Shown: positions 53,357 to 60,845 of the stretch, one piece after another
How positions within the stretch are numbered: position 1 is the first letter of the stretch
How the letters are laid out: the number at the start of each line of letters is the position of its first letter
Origin: Micrococcaceae bacterium Sec5.7
Lineage (GTDB): Bacteria; Actinomycetota; Actinomycetes; Actinomycetales; Micrococcaceae
Direction of reading: 5' to 3'
DNA: 64,000 nucleotides
Assembly: GCA_039636785.1 (NCBI GenBank)
Contig: CP144169.1
Coordinates: forward strand, 3,224,001 to 3,288,000
Notes under the pieces: generated by a model
Told to the model about the DNA's origin: nothing
Databases searched by the model: none
What the model saw: only the letters and a program-made list of their open reading frames with translations
Made by a program: the position numbers and the translations under genes

Positions 53357-54675
53357 GCGATCTCCTGATGGGCTGTTTCACCGTGTGCCGTTGCAGCGTG
53401 TTCGGCAGCGCGGTTACGTCCCGTGGAGCGGTGGATGGGCCCGGTTCCGTCCTTCAGTGGCACGCCGGTCCGGACCGGAGTGCCGACGGCGGGGTTGCGG
53501 GCGGCGATCAACTCAGCCGTAATGGAGACAGCAACTTCGGCGGGTGTCACGGCTCCCAGGTCCAGGCCAATCGGGGAATGCAGGCGTGCCAGCTGCTCCG
53601 GCGCAACACCCTCCCCCAGCAGGGCTTCAATCCGCTGGCGGTGGCTGCGCCGGGATCCCACGGCGCCGACGAAGGCGAGCTCCAGGTCCAGGGCCGTTTG
53701 CAGGAGGGGGATGTCGGATTTGGGGTCGTGCGTAAGGACGCACACCACGGACCGGGCATCCAGACGACCGGCCGCGGCTTCGGCGGCCAGGTAGCGGTGC
53801 GGCCAATCGGTGACCACTTCGTCCGCAATGCCAAACCGCGACTGTCCGGCAAAGGCAGGCCGTGCATCGCACATGGTGACGTGGTAGCCCAGCAACTTTG
53901 CGGCGGGAAGTAGCGCAGCGCCGAAGTCGTTCGCGCCGAACACCAGCATGCGGGCCGGTGGAAGCCGGCTTTCCACCAGGAGGGTCAGGGGCTCTGCAGA
54001 CGTCTGCATGGATGACGGGGCTACGGCATCTGGCACACCCATGCCAAAAACCCAGCTGGCGCACGCCTCCACGGGAGCGAGCCGCACCAGGCCCGTCCGC
54101 CCGCCACGCAGCAGCGGTTCCACTTGCGCTGCCGCCGCCAACATTGCCGAAGCATCGTGACGGATGCTGAGCCCCAGCAGGGCAGCCAGTTCGGGCGAAT
54201 GTGCCGCGGAAAAGGCGGCGGGATCGGGGACCACAACGGCGCCTCCGCCGCGGGCGTCCACCCTCCGGATCAGCGCCAGCGCACCACCCGGGGCATGCCC
54301 GGAAAAATGCTGCAGCTCGGCCAGCTTCAAACTGCCAAGCCGCAGGCCGCCTGAACGCGAGTCCAGTGGCTGGATGTGGACTTCCAGCTCCCCTCCGCAG
54401 CTGAGCCCGACGGCGAATGCGTCCTCGGCGCTGTAGCCGAAAGACTCGAGGCGGGAGCCGCCGTCGTTCATGGCTTCCAGCGCGGCCCCCGCCACGGCGC
54501 CCTCAACACAGCCGCCGGACAGACTACCCAGCACCTCGCCGGCCTCGGACACCAGCATGGAGGTGCCCAGCGGACGGGGCACGGAGCCGGTGGCGGAAAC
54601 GATGGTGGCCACGGCGCACCGCTGCCCGGAAGCCGCCGGCGGCCAGTCATTCAGTGAAGGCATCAGGTCTAGCAT
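53347..54675 (-). CDS. xdhC: XdhC/CoxF-family molybdenum-cofactor insertion protein
   Basis: Binds, protects and inserts the sulfurated molybdenum cofactor into xanthine dehydrogenase. It is 442 residues, with the N-terminal XdhC domain (CAVATIVSATGSVPRPLGTS, SLSGGCVEGAVAG, LSCGGELEVHIQP) and C-terminal Rossmann domain (MLVFGANDFGAALLPAAKLL, VLTHDPKSDIPLLQTAL, FVGAVGSRRSHRQR). It ends in a His/Thr-rich tail of about 45 residues. First gene of the operon xdhC - FAD subunit - FeS/Mo subunit. Confidence 0.92.
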   Translation of the reverse strand: MLDLMPSLNDWPPAASGQRCAVATIVSATGSVPRPLGTSMLVSEAGEVLGSLSGGCVEGAVAGAALEAMNDGGSRLESFGYSAEDAFAVGLSCGGELEVHIQPLDSRSGGLRLGSLKLAELQHFSGHAPGGALALIRRVDARGGGAVVVPDPAAFSAAHSPELAALLGLSIRHDASAMLAAAAQVEPLLRGGRTGLVRLAPVEACASWVFGMGVPDAVAPSSMQTSAEPLTLLVESRLPPARMLVFGANDFGAALLPAAKLLGYHVTMCDARPAFAGQSRFGIADEVVTDWPHRYLAAEAAAGRLDARSVVCVLTHDPKSDIPLLQTALDLELAFVGAVGSRRSHRQRIEALLGEGVAPEQLARLHSPIGLDLGAVTPAEVAVSITAELIAARNPAVGTPVRTGVPLKDGTGPIHRSTGRNRAAEHAATAHGETAHQEIAWT

Positions 54676-54855
54676 GGCAACACATCCTTTTCCCGCGTGG
54701 CACAGGCTGCGGTTTCAGGCAGGCAGTCCGGCTGACTCTTCAGCCGGCCTTCCAGCCCGAAGCCGAGTGCGGTCGTGCACATATTCTCGTTCCTAAAGTG
54801 AGCAGTGGGAAGGGCCAGCGGGGTGGCGCCCGCATCATTTGGATTTCAGTGTGGT

Positions 54856-54890
54856 GGACCGGGGCAGGCTTCATCTTCCTGCCCCGGTCC
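54856..54890 (-). terminator. Terminator hairpin of the AzgA operon
   Basis: GGACCGGGGCAGG and CCTGCCCCGGTCC form a perfect 13-bp stem with a 9-nt loop, 126 bp past the permease stop. The rest of 54676-55015 contains the xdhC promoter region; I see no clear operator there. Confidence 0.7.
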
Positions 54891-55015
54891 TAAGCGGAAC
54901 CGGCCCCTGGCCGCCGCCCGCCGTCGTCGGTCTCTCTGATCAGGAAGTGCTGATCAGGAGCCTGCGACGCCGGCGGACGCTATTCGGCGCGGCCAGGGTT
55001 GCGGAACCGCGGTCT

Positions 55016-56551
55016 TTATACGCCCATCAGGGAATTGATGGGTCCCCGGGCGAAGTAGATGATGAATCCAACGGTGACCACCCACATGAGCGGATGGATC
55101 TTCTTCACCTTCCCGGAAGCAGCACCGATGATGGCCCAGGACACAAAGCCGACGCCGATGCCGTTGGCGATCGAATAGGTCAGCGGCATGGTGACAATGG
55201 TCAGGAATGCCGGGAGCGCCACAGCGAACTTGGTGAACTTGATCTCGCGGATCTGTGCCATCATCATGGCGCCAACCACCACCAGTGCGGCGGCCGCCAC
55301 TTCCAGCGGAACCACGCTGGTGAGCGGGGTCAGGAACATTGAACCCAGGAACAGCAGGCCCGTAACCACCGAAGCCAGGCCGGTGCGGGCGCCTTCGCCG
55401 ATGCCGGCCGCGGAGTCGATGTACACCGTGTTGGAGGATCCCGACGTGGCACCGCCCGCAATAGCCCCGAAGCCTTCAACGATGAAGGCCGATTTCAACC
55501 GCGGGAACGTACCGTCCTTGTGCGCCACGCCGGCGCTCTTGGCGAGGCCCGTCATGGTGCCCATGGCGTCGAAGAAGTTAGTGAACACCAGGGTGAACAC
55601 CAGCATGGTTGCGGCCAGTGCGCCGATCCGTCCGAAAGCTCCGAACATATCGAACTGCCCCACCAGGCTCAGATCGGGCGCCGACACCAACTGGCCGGAG
55701 AGCACAGGCGTGTTCAGGTGCCAGCCGCCGGGGTTGGATTCGCTGCCGGGGCCGATGTGCAGTACTGCCTCCACGACCGCGGCCAGCAGCGTGGTGGCCA
55801 CAATGCCGATCAGCAGCCCGCCCTGGATCTTGCGGGCCACGAGGATGCCCATGGCAAGCAGACCCACAATAAACACCAGCGTGGGGATCGAGGTAATGGA
55901 TCCGTCCGTGCCCAGCTGGACCGGCGGACCGCCCTTGGTGGCGCGGACAAAGCCGGAGTCCACAAAGCCGATGAAGGCGATGAACAGGCCGATGCCCACG
56001 GTGATGGCGGCCTTCAGTTCCCGGGGAACGGCCCGGAAGATGGCAGTCCGCGCCCCTGTGGCACCGAAGATGACGATCAGGATGCCGTTGATGACCACCA
56101 GGCCCATGGCTTCTGGCCAGGTGACTTCATGGATGACGGCAACGGCGAGGAAGGAGTTGATACCCAGCCCCGCCGCGAGTCCGAACGGAAGGTTGGCGAT
56201 GAGCCCGAACAGGATGGTCATCACGCCGGCCGTAAGTCCGGTCACGGCGCCCACCTGAGCGGCATTGAGCCAGCCGCCGGCGACGTCCGTGGGGGCTTTG
56301 TCCGCGCTGAAGCCGCCCAGGATCAGCGGATTGAGGATGACGATGTAGGCCATGGTGAAGAACGTGACCAGGCCGCCACGGAATTCGCGGGCCAAGGTGG
56401 AGCCGCGTTGGGTGATCTGGAAGAAGCGGTCCAGGAAGGCGTTGGTTACCGGAGGTTTGGCATTCGGGACCGACCGCTTTCCCCGCTTGATCTGGGGCTC
56501 TCCGCTGTCCGGTCCGACGTGCTGCTCGTCAATGATTGTCATGTCTGCCAC
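55016..56551 (-). CDS. AzgA-type NCS2 purine permease (adenine/guanine/hypoxanthine)
   Basis: A 511-residue membrane protein with twelve or more helices. DRFFQITQRGSTLAREFRGG (residues 42-61), GLVTFFTMAYIVILNP, SGSSNTVYIDSAAGIGEGAR and VRATKGGPPVQLG are typical of the AzgA/GhxP/PbuG group, which take up guanine, hypoxanthine or adenine with protons. It lies 5 bp after the guanine-deaminase-like gene, so uptake and deamination are co-expressed. Transcription ends at the hairpin at 54856-54890. Confidence 0.93.
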   Translation of the reverse strand: MADMTIIDEQHVGPDSGEPQIKRGKRSVPNAKPPVTNAFLDRFFQITQRGSTLAREFRGGLVTFFTMAYIVILNPLILGGFSADKAPTDVAGGWLNAAQVGAVTGLTAGVMTILFGLIANLPFGLAAGLGINSFLAVAVIHEVTWPEAMGLVVINGILIVIFGATGARTAIFRAVPRELKAAITVGIGLFIAFIGFVDSGFVRATKGGPPVQLGTDGSITSIPTLVFIVGLLAMGILVARKIQGGLLIGIVATTLLAAVVEAVLHIGPGSESNPGGWHLNTPVLSGQLVSAPDLSLVGQFDMFGAFGRIGALAATMLVFTLVFTNFFDAMGTMTGLAKSAGVAHKDGTFPRLKSAFIVEGFGAIAGGATSGSSNTVYIDSAAGIGEGARTGLASVVTGLLFLGSMFLTPLTSVVPLEVAAAALVVVGAMMMAQIREIKFTKFAVALPAFLTIVTMPLTYSIANGIGVGFVSWAIIGAASGKVKKIHPLMWVVTVGFIIYFARGPINSLMGV

Positions 56552-56556
56552 CGGCC

Positions 56557-57051
56557 CTAGTAGTCAATCCGGGAGTCGAGCGTGTTCCAGGTGTTGAACG
56601 GTTCCAGCGGTGCGGGCGCCTGGGGATCGCCCAGTTCCAGCTTGGCTACCGGCATCAGGTCAGCCCGGTTGTCGTTTTCGAAGAACTCGTAGAAGACGGC
56701 GTCATCGAAGCCCACTGAGGCGGCGTCGTGGCGGTCTGCGGCGAAAACCACGCGCTCAATGCGGGCCCAGAGTGCGGAGGCCAGGCACATGGGGCATGGC
56801 TCGCAGCTGGTGTAGAGGATGGCTCCACTGAGATCGAACGTACCGAGTTCGCTGCAGGCCCGGCGGATGGCCGTGACCTCTGCGTGTGCGGTGGGATCAT
56901 TCGTGGCGGTGACGCGGTTGACGCCGTCGAAGGTTTGACCGTCGGCAGTGACGATCACGGCGCCGAACGGCCCGCCGCTGTTCAGGACGTTGGCAGTTGC
57001 CAACTGGATGGATCTGGCCAGAAATGCTTCGGCCGTGACGATGGTGCTCAT
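56557..57051 (-). CDS. Nucleoside/guanine deaminase, CDA fold
   Basis: Zinc deaminase of 164 residues. The zinc site is THAEVTAI-like (DPTAHAEVTAIRRACSELGT) with CEPCPMCLASALWARIERVV, and the C-terminal aromatic segment is ASVGFDDAVFYEFF. These match Bacillus GuaD-type guanine deaminases, which turn guanine into xanthine. The ATG has AAGGAAG upstream. It is first gene of the deaminase-AzgA operon and divergent from the amidohydrolase gene, sharing a 390-bp promoter region with several GAAAT/ATTTC half-sites. Confidence 0.88.
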   Translation of the reverse strand: MSTIVTAEAFLARSIQLATANVLNSGGPFGAVIVTADGQTFDGVNRVTATNDPTAHAEVTAIRRACSELGTFDLSGAILYTSCEPCPMCLASALWARIERVVFAADRHDAASVGFDDAVFYEFFENDNRADLMPVAKLELGDPQAPAPLEPFNTWNTLDSRIDY

Positions 57052-57242
57052 TTGCGACTTCCTTTGCTGTGGAAGCCGGTACGCCGTTGCGGGACCAAAA
57101 GAACCAGTTGCGACGGTTACCAGGCTTCAGCATGTTCTGTGAAGGATATGTTGCGCCTGGTAGATAGCTTCCCGTGGCCCGGGTGCCCGCCTTTGGCAAG
57201 ATCGAGACTAGCACCGGGATGTGGCGTGCGCCATAGTTTTCT

Positions 57243-57277
57243 GGAAATTTAATTTCGCGATGTGAAATCTAGGTTTC
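57243..57277. promoter_or_regulatory. Array of GAAAT/ATTTC half-sites in the divergent purine promoter
   Basis: GAAAT-TTA-ATTTC (57244-57256), ATTTC-N7-GAAAT (57252-57268) and GAAATCTAGGTTTC (57264-57277) overlap. The last matches GGAATCTAGATTTT in the 44860-44910 region at 11 of 14 positions. The remainder of 57052-57440 shows nothing further. Confidence 0.55.
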
Positions 57278-57440
57278 AGAATAGTCACATTCCGCGGGCG
57301 TTGACTCTCCGGCCGGGGCGACTTTACGCTGGTGGCGACCCGTCGCTGTGCGGCCGGTCACCTGGATCAGCAGACAGGGCATCACTGAGCTGGAACCTTC
57401 GGCACCGGAAATCTACGGAACCACAGACAAGGAACCAGAC

Positions 57441-58814
57441 ATGGCCCTCACTCATCCGCACCCCTCCGCAACCAGGCTCTGGATCAAAAATCCGCTCGCT
57501 GCCTTCACCGCGAACGGCCTCGATGCCTCCGGCGGCATCGTGGTCAGCGGCGGCAGAATCGTGGAGGTCCTGGCCGCCGGGCAGCAGCCTTCCGAGCCCT
57601 GTGAGGAGGCGTTCGACGCCGGCAATCACGTGCTGCTCCCCGGCCTGATCAACACGCATCACCACTTCTACCAGACGCTCACCCGCGCCTGGGGCCCGGT
57701 GGCCAACGCTCCGCTGTTCCCCTGGCTGCAAAACCTGTACCCGGTCTGGGCGCAGCTGACGCCCCGCGATCTTGAGCTCGCCACCACCGTGGCGCTGGCC
57801 GAACTCCTGCTCTCCGGCTGCACCACGGCCGCGGATCACCACTACCTCTTCCCGGACGGAATGGAAAACGCCGTCGACATCGAGGTGGAGGCGGTCCGCC
57901 GGCTGGGAATGCGCGCAACCCTCACCCGCGGCTCCATGACGTTGGGAGAGGACGACGGCGGCCTCCCGCCGCAGTCAACGGTGCAGGCACCTGAGGTGAT
58001 TCTTGCGGACAGCGAAAGGCTGATCAACGAGTACCACGAGCGTGGCGACGGCGCCCGGATCCAGATCGCGCTGGCGCCGTGCTCGCCCTTTTCCGTAACC
58101 AAGGAGATCATGGCCGAGAGCGCCTTGATGGCCGAGCGTCTGGATGTCCGGCTGCATACCCACCTCGCCGAAACCCTGGAGGAGGAAGATTTTTGCCGCG
58201 AGACGTTCGGGCTGCGCACGGTGGACTACCTGGAGAGCGTGGGCTGGCTGACGGACCGGACCTGGCTGGGCCACGGCATCCATTTCAGCGATGACGAGAT
58301 CGCCCGGCTGGGTGCCGCGGGCACCGCCGTCGCGCATTGCCCCACGTCAAACATGAGGCTGGCATCCGGCACCGCGCGGGTCCTGGAACTGGAGGACGCG
58401 GGTGTTCCCGTGGGGCTGGGAGTTGACGGGTCGGCGTCGAACGACGCCTCCAACATGATTCTCGAGGCGCGGCAGGCGCTGTACCTGCAGCGGCTGCGCT
58501 ACGGGGCGCAGGTCCCGGTGGAGCGGGCGCTGGGGTGGGCTACCCGCGGATCGGCTGCGGTGCTGGGCCGTCCTGATCTTGGCCAGCTGGCACCGGGGAT
58601 GCAGGCGGACCTGGCCTTATTCAAGCTCGATGAGCTGCGGTTCTCCGGCAGCCACGATCCCGTTGCGGCGCTGCTCCTGTGCGCCGCGGACCGGGCCGAC
58701 CGCGTAATGGTGGGCGGCCAGTGGCGTGTGGTGGACGGCCAGATCCCGGGGCTCGACGTTGCCGGGCTCATCGCGGAGCACTCGGCCGCCGCGCGGAAGC
58801 TGATCAGCGGCTAG
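57441..58814 (+). CDS. 8-oxoguanine deaminase (amidohydrolase family)
   Basis: A 457-residue metal-dependent amidohydrolase. The metal ligands are visible: LINTHHHFYQTLTRAWGP (HxH after strand 1), RLHTHLAETLEEEDFC and GHGIHFSDDEI (His ligands), and GLGVDGSASNDASNM (Asp). The combination with LSGCTTAADHHYLFPDG fits the 8-oxoguanine deaminase/ATZ group, forming urate directly from oxidised guanine. ATG at 57441 has AAGGAA upstream; the frame extends to 57348. Placement among urate-forming and urate-degrading genes agrees with this product. Confidence 0.87.
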   Translation: MALTHPHPSATRLWIKNPLAAFTANGLDASGGIVVSGGRIVEVLAAGQQPSEPCEEAFDAGNHVLLPGLINTHHHFYQTLTRAWGPVANAPLFPWLQNLYPVWAQLTPRDLELATTVALAELLLSGCTTAADHHYLFPDGMENAVDIEVEAVRRLGMRATLTRGSMTLGEDDGGLPPQSTVQAPEVILADSERLINEYHERGDGARIQIALAPCSPFSVTKEIMAESALMAERLDVRLHTHLAETLEEEDFCRETFGLRTVDYLESVGWLTDRTWLGHGIHFSDDEIARLGAAGTAVAHCPTSNMRLASGTARVLELEDAGVPVGLGVDGSASNDASNMILEARQALYLQRLRYGAQVPVERALGWATRGSAAVLGRPDLGQLAPGMQADLALFKLDELRFSGSHDPVAALLLCAADRADRVMVGGQWRVVDGQIPGLDVAGLIAEHSAAARKLISG

Positions 58815-58835
58815 ACGATATGAGTGTGGCCCCGG

Positions 58836-60125
58836 CTACTGGTTTCCGGCCAGGGACATCGTGATGAGCACAATATTCAGCCCGACGATCAGGCAGGCAC
58901 TGAGAGTTCCGGCGATTTTGAGTGCCAGCGAATCAACGTGGATGCCCATGACCTTGCGCGAACCCGTGAGGCGGATCAGCGGGATCAACGCAAAGGGGAT
59001 GCCGAAGCTGAGGAGCACCTGGCTCAGGACCAGCGCAAACGTCGGTTCGATCCCGGCACCGAGCACCAGCAGTGCCGGAATCAGGGTGATGACGCGCCGC
59101 AGCACGAGCGGGATCTTGAGATTGAGAAGTCCGCCCATAATGGTGGCTCCGGCGTAGCAGCCCACCGACGTCGAGGCCAGCCCGGATGCCAGCAGGCCAA
59201 TGCCGAACACCACCCCCACCACCGGGCCAAGGGCCGAACTGATGGCGGCGTGGGCGCCGGCGATGGTGTCGGTTCCCTCCACGCCCCGCAGGCTCGAAGC
59301 GGCCAGCAGCAGCATGGAAATGTTGACCAGCCCCGCCACCACGAGGGCGCCGATCACGTCCCACCGGGTGATCCGGATGAGTCTGGTCCGGACCGCTTCG
59401 CTGGGCGAATATCCGTGCCGGTCGCGGGCCAGGGCAGAGTGGAGATAAATGGCGTGGGGCATCACCGTTGCGCCGAGCATGCTGGCGGCAAGCAGCACCG
59501 TATCCACGCCGTCGAATCTCGGAACGAGGCCGCCCAGAACGTCGCCGGGGGCGGGCAGGTTGACCATCAGCCCCGTCACGAAGCCGACGGCGATGACCGC
59601 GAGGAGGATGATGATGGCGTTTTCAAAGGTCCGCTGGCTGCGGCGCGACTGAAGAACCAGCAGCAGCATGGAGGCGATGCCGATAACAAATCCGCCGGCC
59701 AGCAGGGGCAGTCCGAACAGCAGGTTAAGGGCAACGGCGCCACCGATGACCTCGGCCATGTCCGTGGCCGCAGCCACGAGTTCAGCCTGGGCCCAATAGA
59801 GCCGGCGGGGAGTTGTCTTCAGGCTCTTGCCGAGAAACTCCGGCAGGCTCTGGCCGGTGGCCAGCCCGAGTTTGGCCGACTGGTACTGCACCAGGACAGC
59901 CATCAGGTTGGCAACAACCAGTACCCACACCAGCAGGAAGCCATACTGCGAACCGGCTGTCAGATTTGCTGCGACGTTGCCCGGGTCCACATAGGCAATG
60001 GCCGCGACGAAGGCCGGCCCGAGCAAAAAGAAACGTGACATGCGGCGCCCACGCACTGCGCGGGTCTGGACATCCACGGCCACAGCAATCCCCTCGGTAA
60101 TTTTCGGCATCCCTGCCGACGACAC
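58836..60125 (-). CDS. mntH: Nramp-family divalent metal transporter (MntH-like)
   Basis: Proton-coupled uptake of Mn(II) or Fe(II). It is 429 residues with eleven predicted helices. The metal-binding motifs are AYVDPGNVAANL in helix 1 and TVMPHAIYLHSALA in helix 6, both intact. The start is most likely GTG at 60125: TAAAAT lies 8 bp upstream with no ribosome-binding site, a pattern of leaderless mRNA. ATG at 60110 is the alternative. A palindrome with arms GTACAC/GTGTAC covers the -35 region, suggesting MntR/DtxR-type control. It converges with the 8-oxoguanine deaminase gene. Confidence 0.93.
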   Translation of the reverse strand: MSSAGMPKITEGIAVAVDVQTRAVRGRRMSRFFLLGPAFVAAIAYVDPGNVAANLTAGSQYGFLLVWVLVVANLMAVLVQYQSAKLGLATGQSLPEFLGKSLKTTPRRLYWAQAELVAAATDMAEVIGGAVALNLLFGLPLLAGGFVIGIASMLLLVLQSRRSQRTFENAIIILLAVIAVGFVTGLMVNLPAPGDVLGGLVPRFDGVDTVLLAASMLGATVMPHAIYLHSALARDRHGYSPSEAVRTRLIRITRWDVIGALVVAGLVNISMLLLAASSLRGVEGTDTIAGAHAAISSALGPVVGVVFGIGLLASGLASTSVGCYAGATIMGGLLNLKIPLVLRRVITLIPALLVLGAGIEPTFALVLSQVLLSFGIPFALIPLIRLTGSRKVMGIHVDSLALKIAGTLSACLIVGLNIVLITMSLAGNQ

Positions 60126-60142
60126 GTCAGCAGAATTTTACG

Positions 60143-60163
60143 GTACACCGAAATTCAGTGTAC
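60143..60163 (-). promoter_or_regulatory. Probable MntR/DtxR-family operator of mntH
   Basis: A 21-bp palindrome with arms GTACACCGAA and TTCAGTGTAC around a central A; one mismatched pair. It is 4 bp upstream of the TAAAAT (60134-60139) that would be the mntH -10. Confidence 0.65.
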
Positions 60164-60245
60164 AGGCAAGCCTTATTACCGCGTTAGTACATCCGGTCGG
60201 CACATCCGGCCAGGGGAGCCGGCCGGTACATGCGGACAGGGGAGC

Positions 60246-60283
60246 CGCTTACGGGAGACGCTTACGGGAGACGCTTACGAGAG
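60246..60283. repeat. 13-bp tandem repeat, about 2.9 copies
   Basis: The unit CGCTTACGGGAGA is at 60246-60258 and 60259-60271, with a diverged third copy to 60283. The third copy contains the stop codon of the small minus-strand gene. A 20-bp imperfect direct repeat (ACATCCGGCCAGGGGAGCCG and ACATGCGGACAGGGGAGCCG) lies just before it. Confidence 0.75.
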
Positions 60284-60463
60284 CAGCCAGCCCACAACCG
60301 GGAGGCGGTGCATCCAGCGCGAAAACGGGCCGGGGCCATGACCGCGGTCGGCCGGGATATAGAAATCCGGGTCCATCCCGCCGGTGGGGAGGTAGAACTC
60401 CTGGTCTGGTGCGGCGGCTTTGGCCTGCGTGAGCTTTTCGCTCTCCTGCTTCTGCGGGGTCAT
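60275..60463 (-). CDS. Small 62-residue protein, unrecognised, with conserved-type promoter
   Basis: No family recognised. The N-terminal third is charged (MTPQKQESEKLTQAKAAAPD). Two similar motifs follow, EFYLPTGG and DFYIPADRG, then a basic/aromatic, hydrophobic end (FSRWMHRLPVVGWLLS). The gene is credible: GAGGAGG stands six bases before the ATG. A 40-bp element 38 bp upstream matches the one before the NCS1 permease gene in sequence, orientation and distance. This suggests co-regulation with purine/ureide uptake. The C-terminus could attach to a membrane or to a permease. No function is proposed. Confidence 0.6.
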   Translation of the reverse strand: MTPQKQESEKLTQAKAAAPDQEFYLPTGGMDPDFYIPADRGHGPGPFSRWMHRLPVVGWLLS

Positions 60464-60500
60464 CTGATCCTCCTCATCCGGTCTTTCGTGGTTACTCTCG

Positions 60501-60540
60501 TTTTCGTATTACGGAAAGTAAATATTGTTATGTGGAAACT
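60501..60540 (-). promoter_or_regulatory. Operator/promoter of the 62-residue protein gene
   Basis: TTTTCGTATTACGGAA (60501-60516) and GTGGAA (60532-60537) correspond to TTTCCGTATCGCGGAA and GTGGAA before the NCS1 permease gene. Ungapped identity is 26 of 40. Confidence 0.6.
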
Positions 60541-60609
60541 GTAGAACGTGCGGGGTGGCGGCGTCAAGGGCCGGACCGGCGCGGGCGCCCGCGCCTGTCC
60601 CGGGCCGGT

Positions 60610-60633
60610 CACAATCGGAAATTTCAGATTGTG
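60610..60633 (+). promoter_or_regulatory. Palindromic operator upstream of the uricase leader
   Basis: Perfect arms CACAATC and GATTGTG separated by 10 bp containing GAAATTTC. TGTACA (60635-60640) and TACGCT (60658-60663), 17 bp apart, could be the promoter just downstream. The GAAA/TTTC core recalls the half-sites at 57243-57277; the IclR-family protein at the window edge is a candidate binder. Confidence 0.6.
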
Positions 60634-60716
60634 ATGTACACCACGGGATTCCCGCGCTACGCTTTAACTCAATTCGTGGCGCACGTCACGTAACCTGGGA
60701 GCAGCAGGCAGGGTCG

Positions 60717-60753
60717 TAATGAGCTGGCATCAATTGATGTCGGCTCATTTTTT
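60717..60753 (+). terminator. Intrinsic terminator inside the uricase 5' region (possible attenuator)
   Basis: ATGAGC-TGGCATCAATTGATGTCG-GCTCAT folds into a continuous stem of about 14 bp (two G-U pairs) with loop AATT, followed by six T. No plus-strand gene ends upstream (the last one stops at 58814), and uricase starts 93 bp downstream. It would stop transcripts starting near 60665. Confidence 0.75.
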
Positions 60754-60845
60754 GTTGGGTCGACGGTTCACGAAATGCGTGGGAAACACGCACTTAATTT
60801 CACTGTGGGACCTTGGTTCCACATTCCGGAAGTTGGGAACTGACC

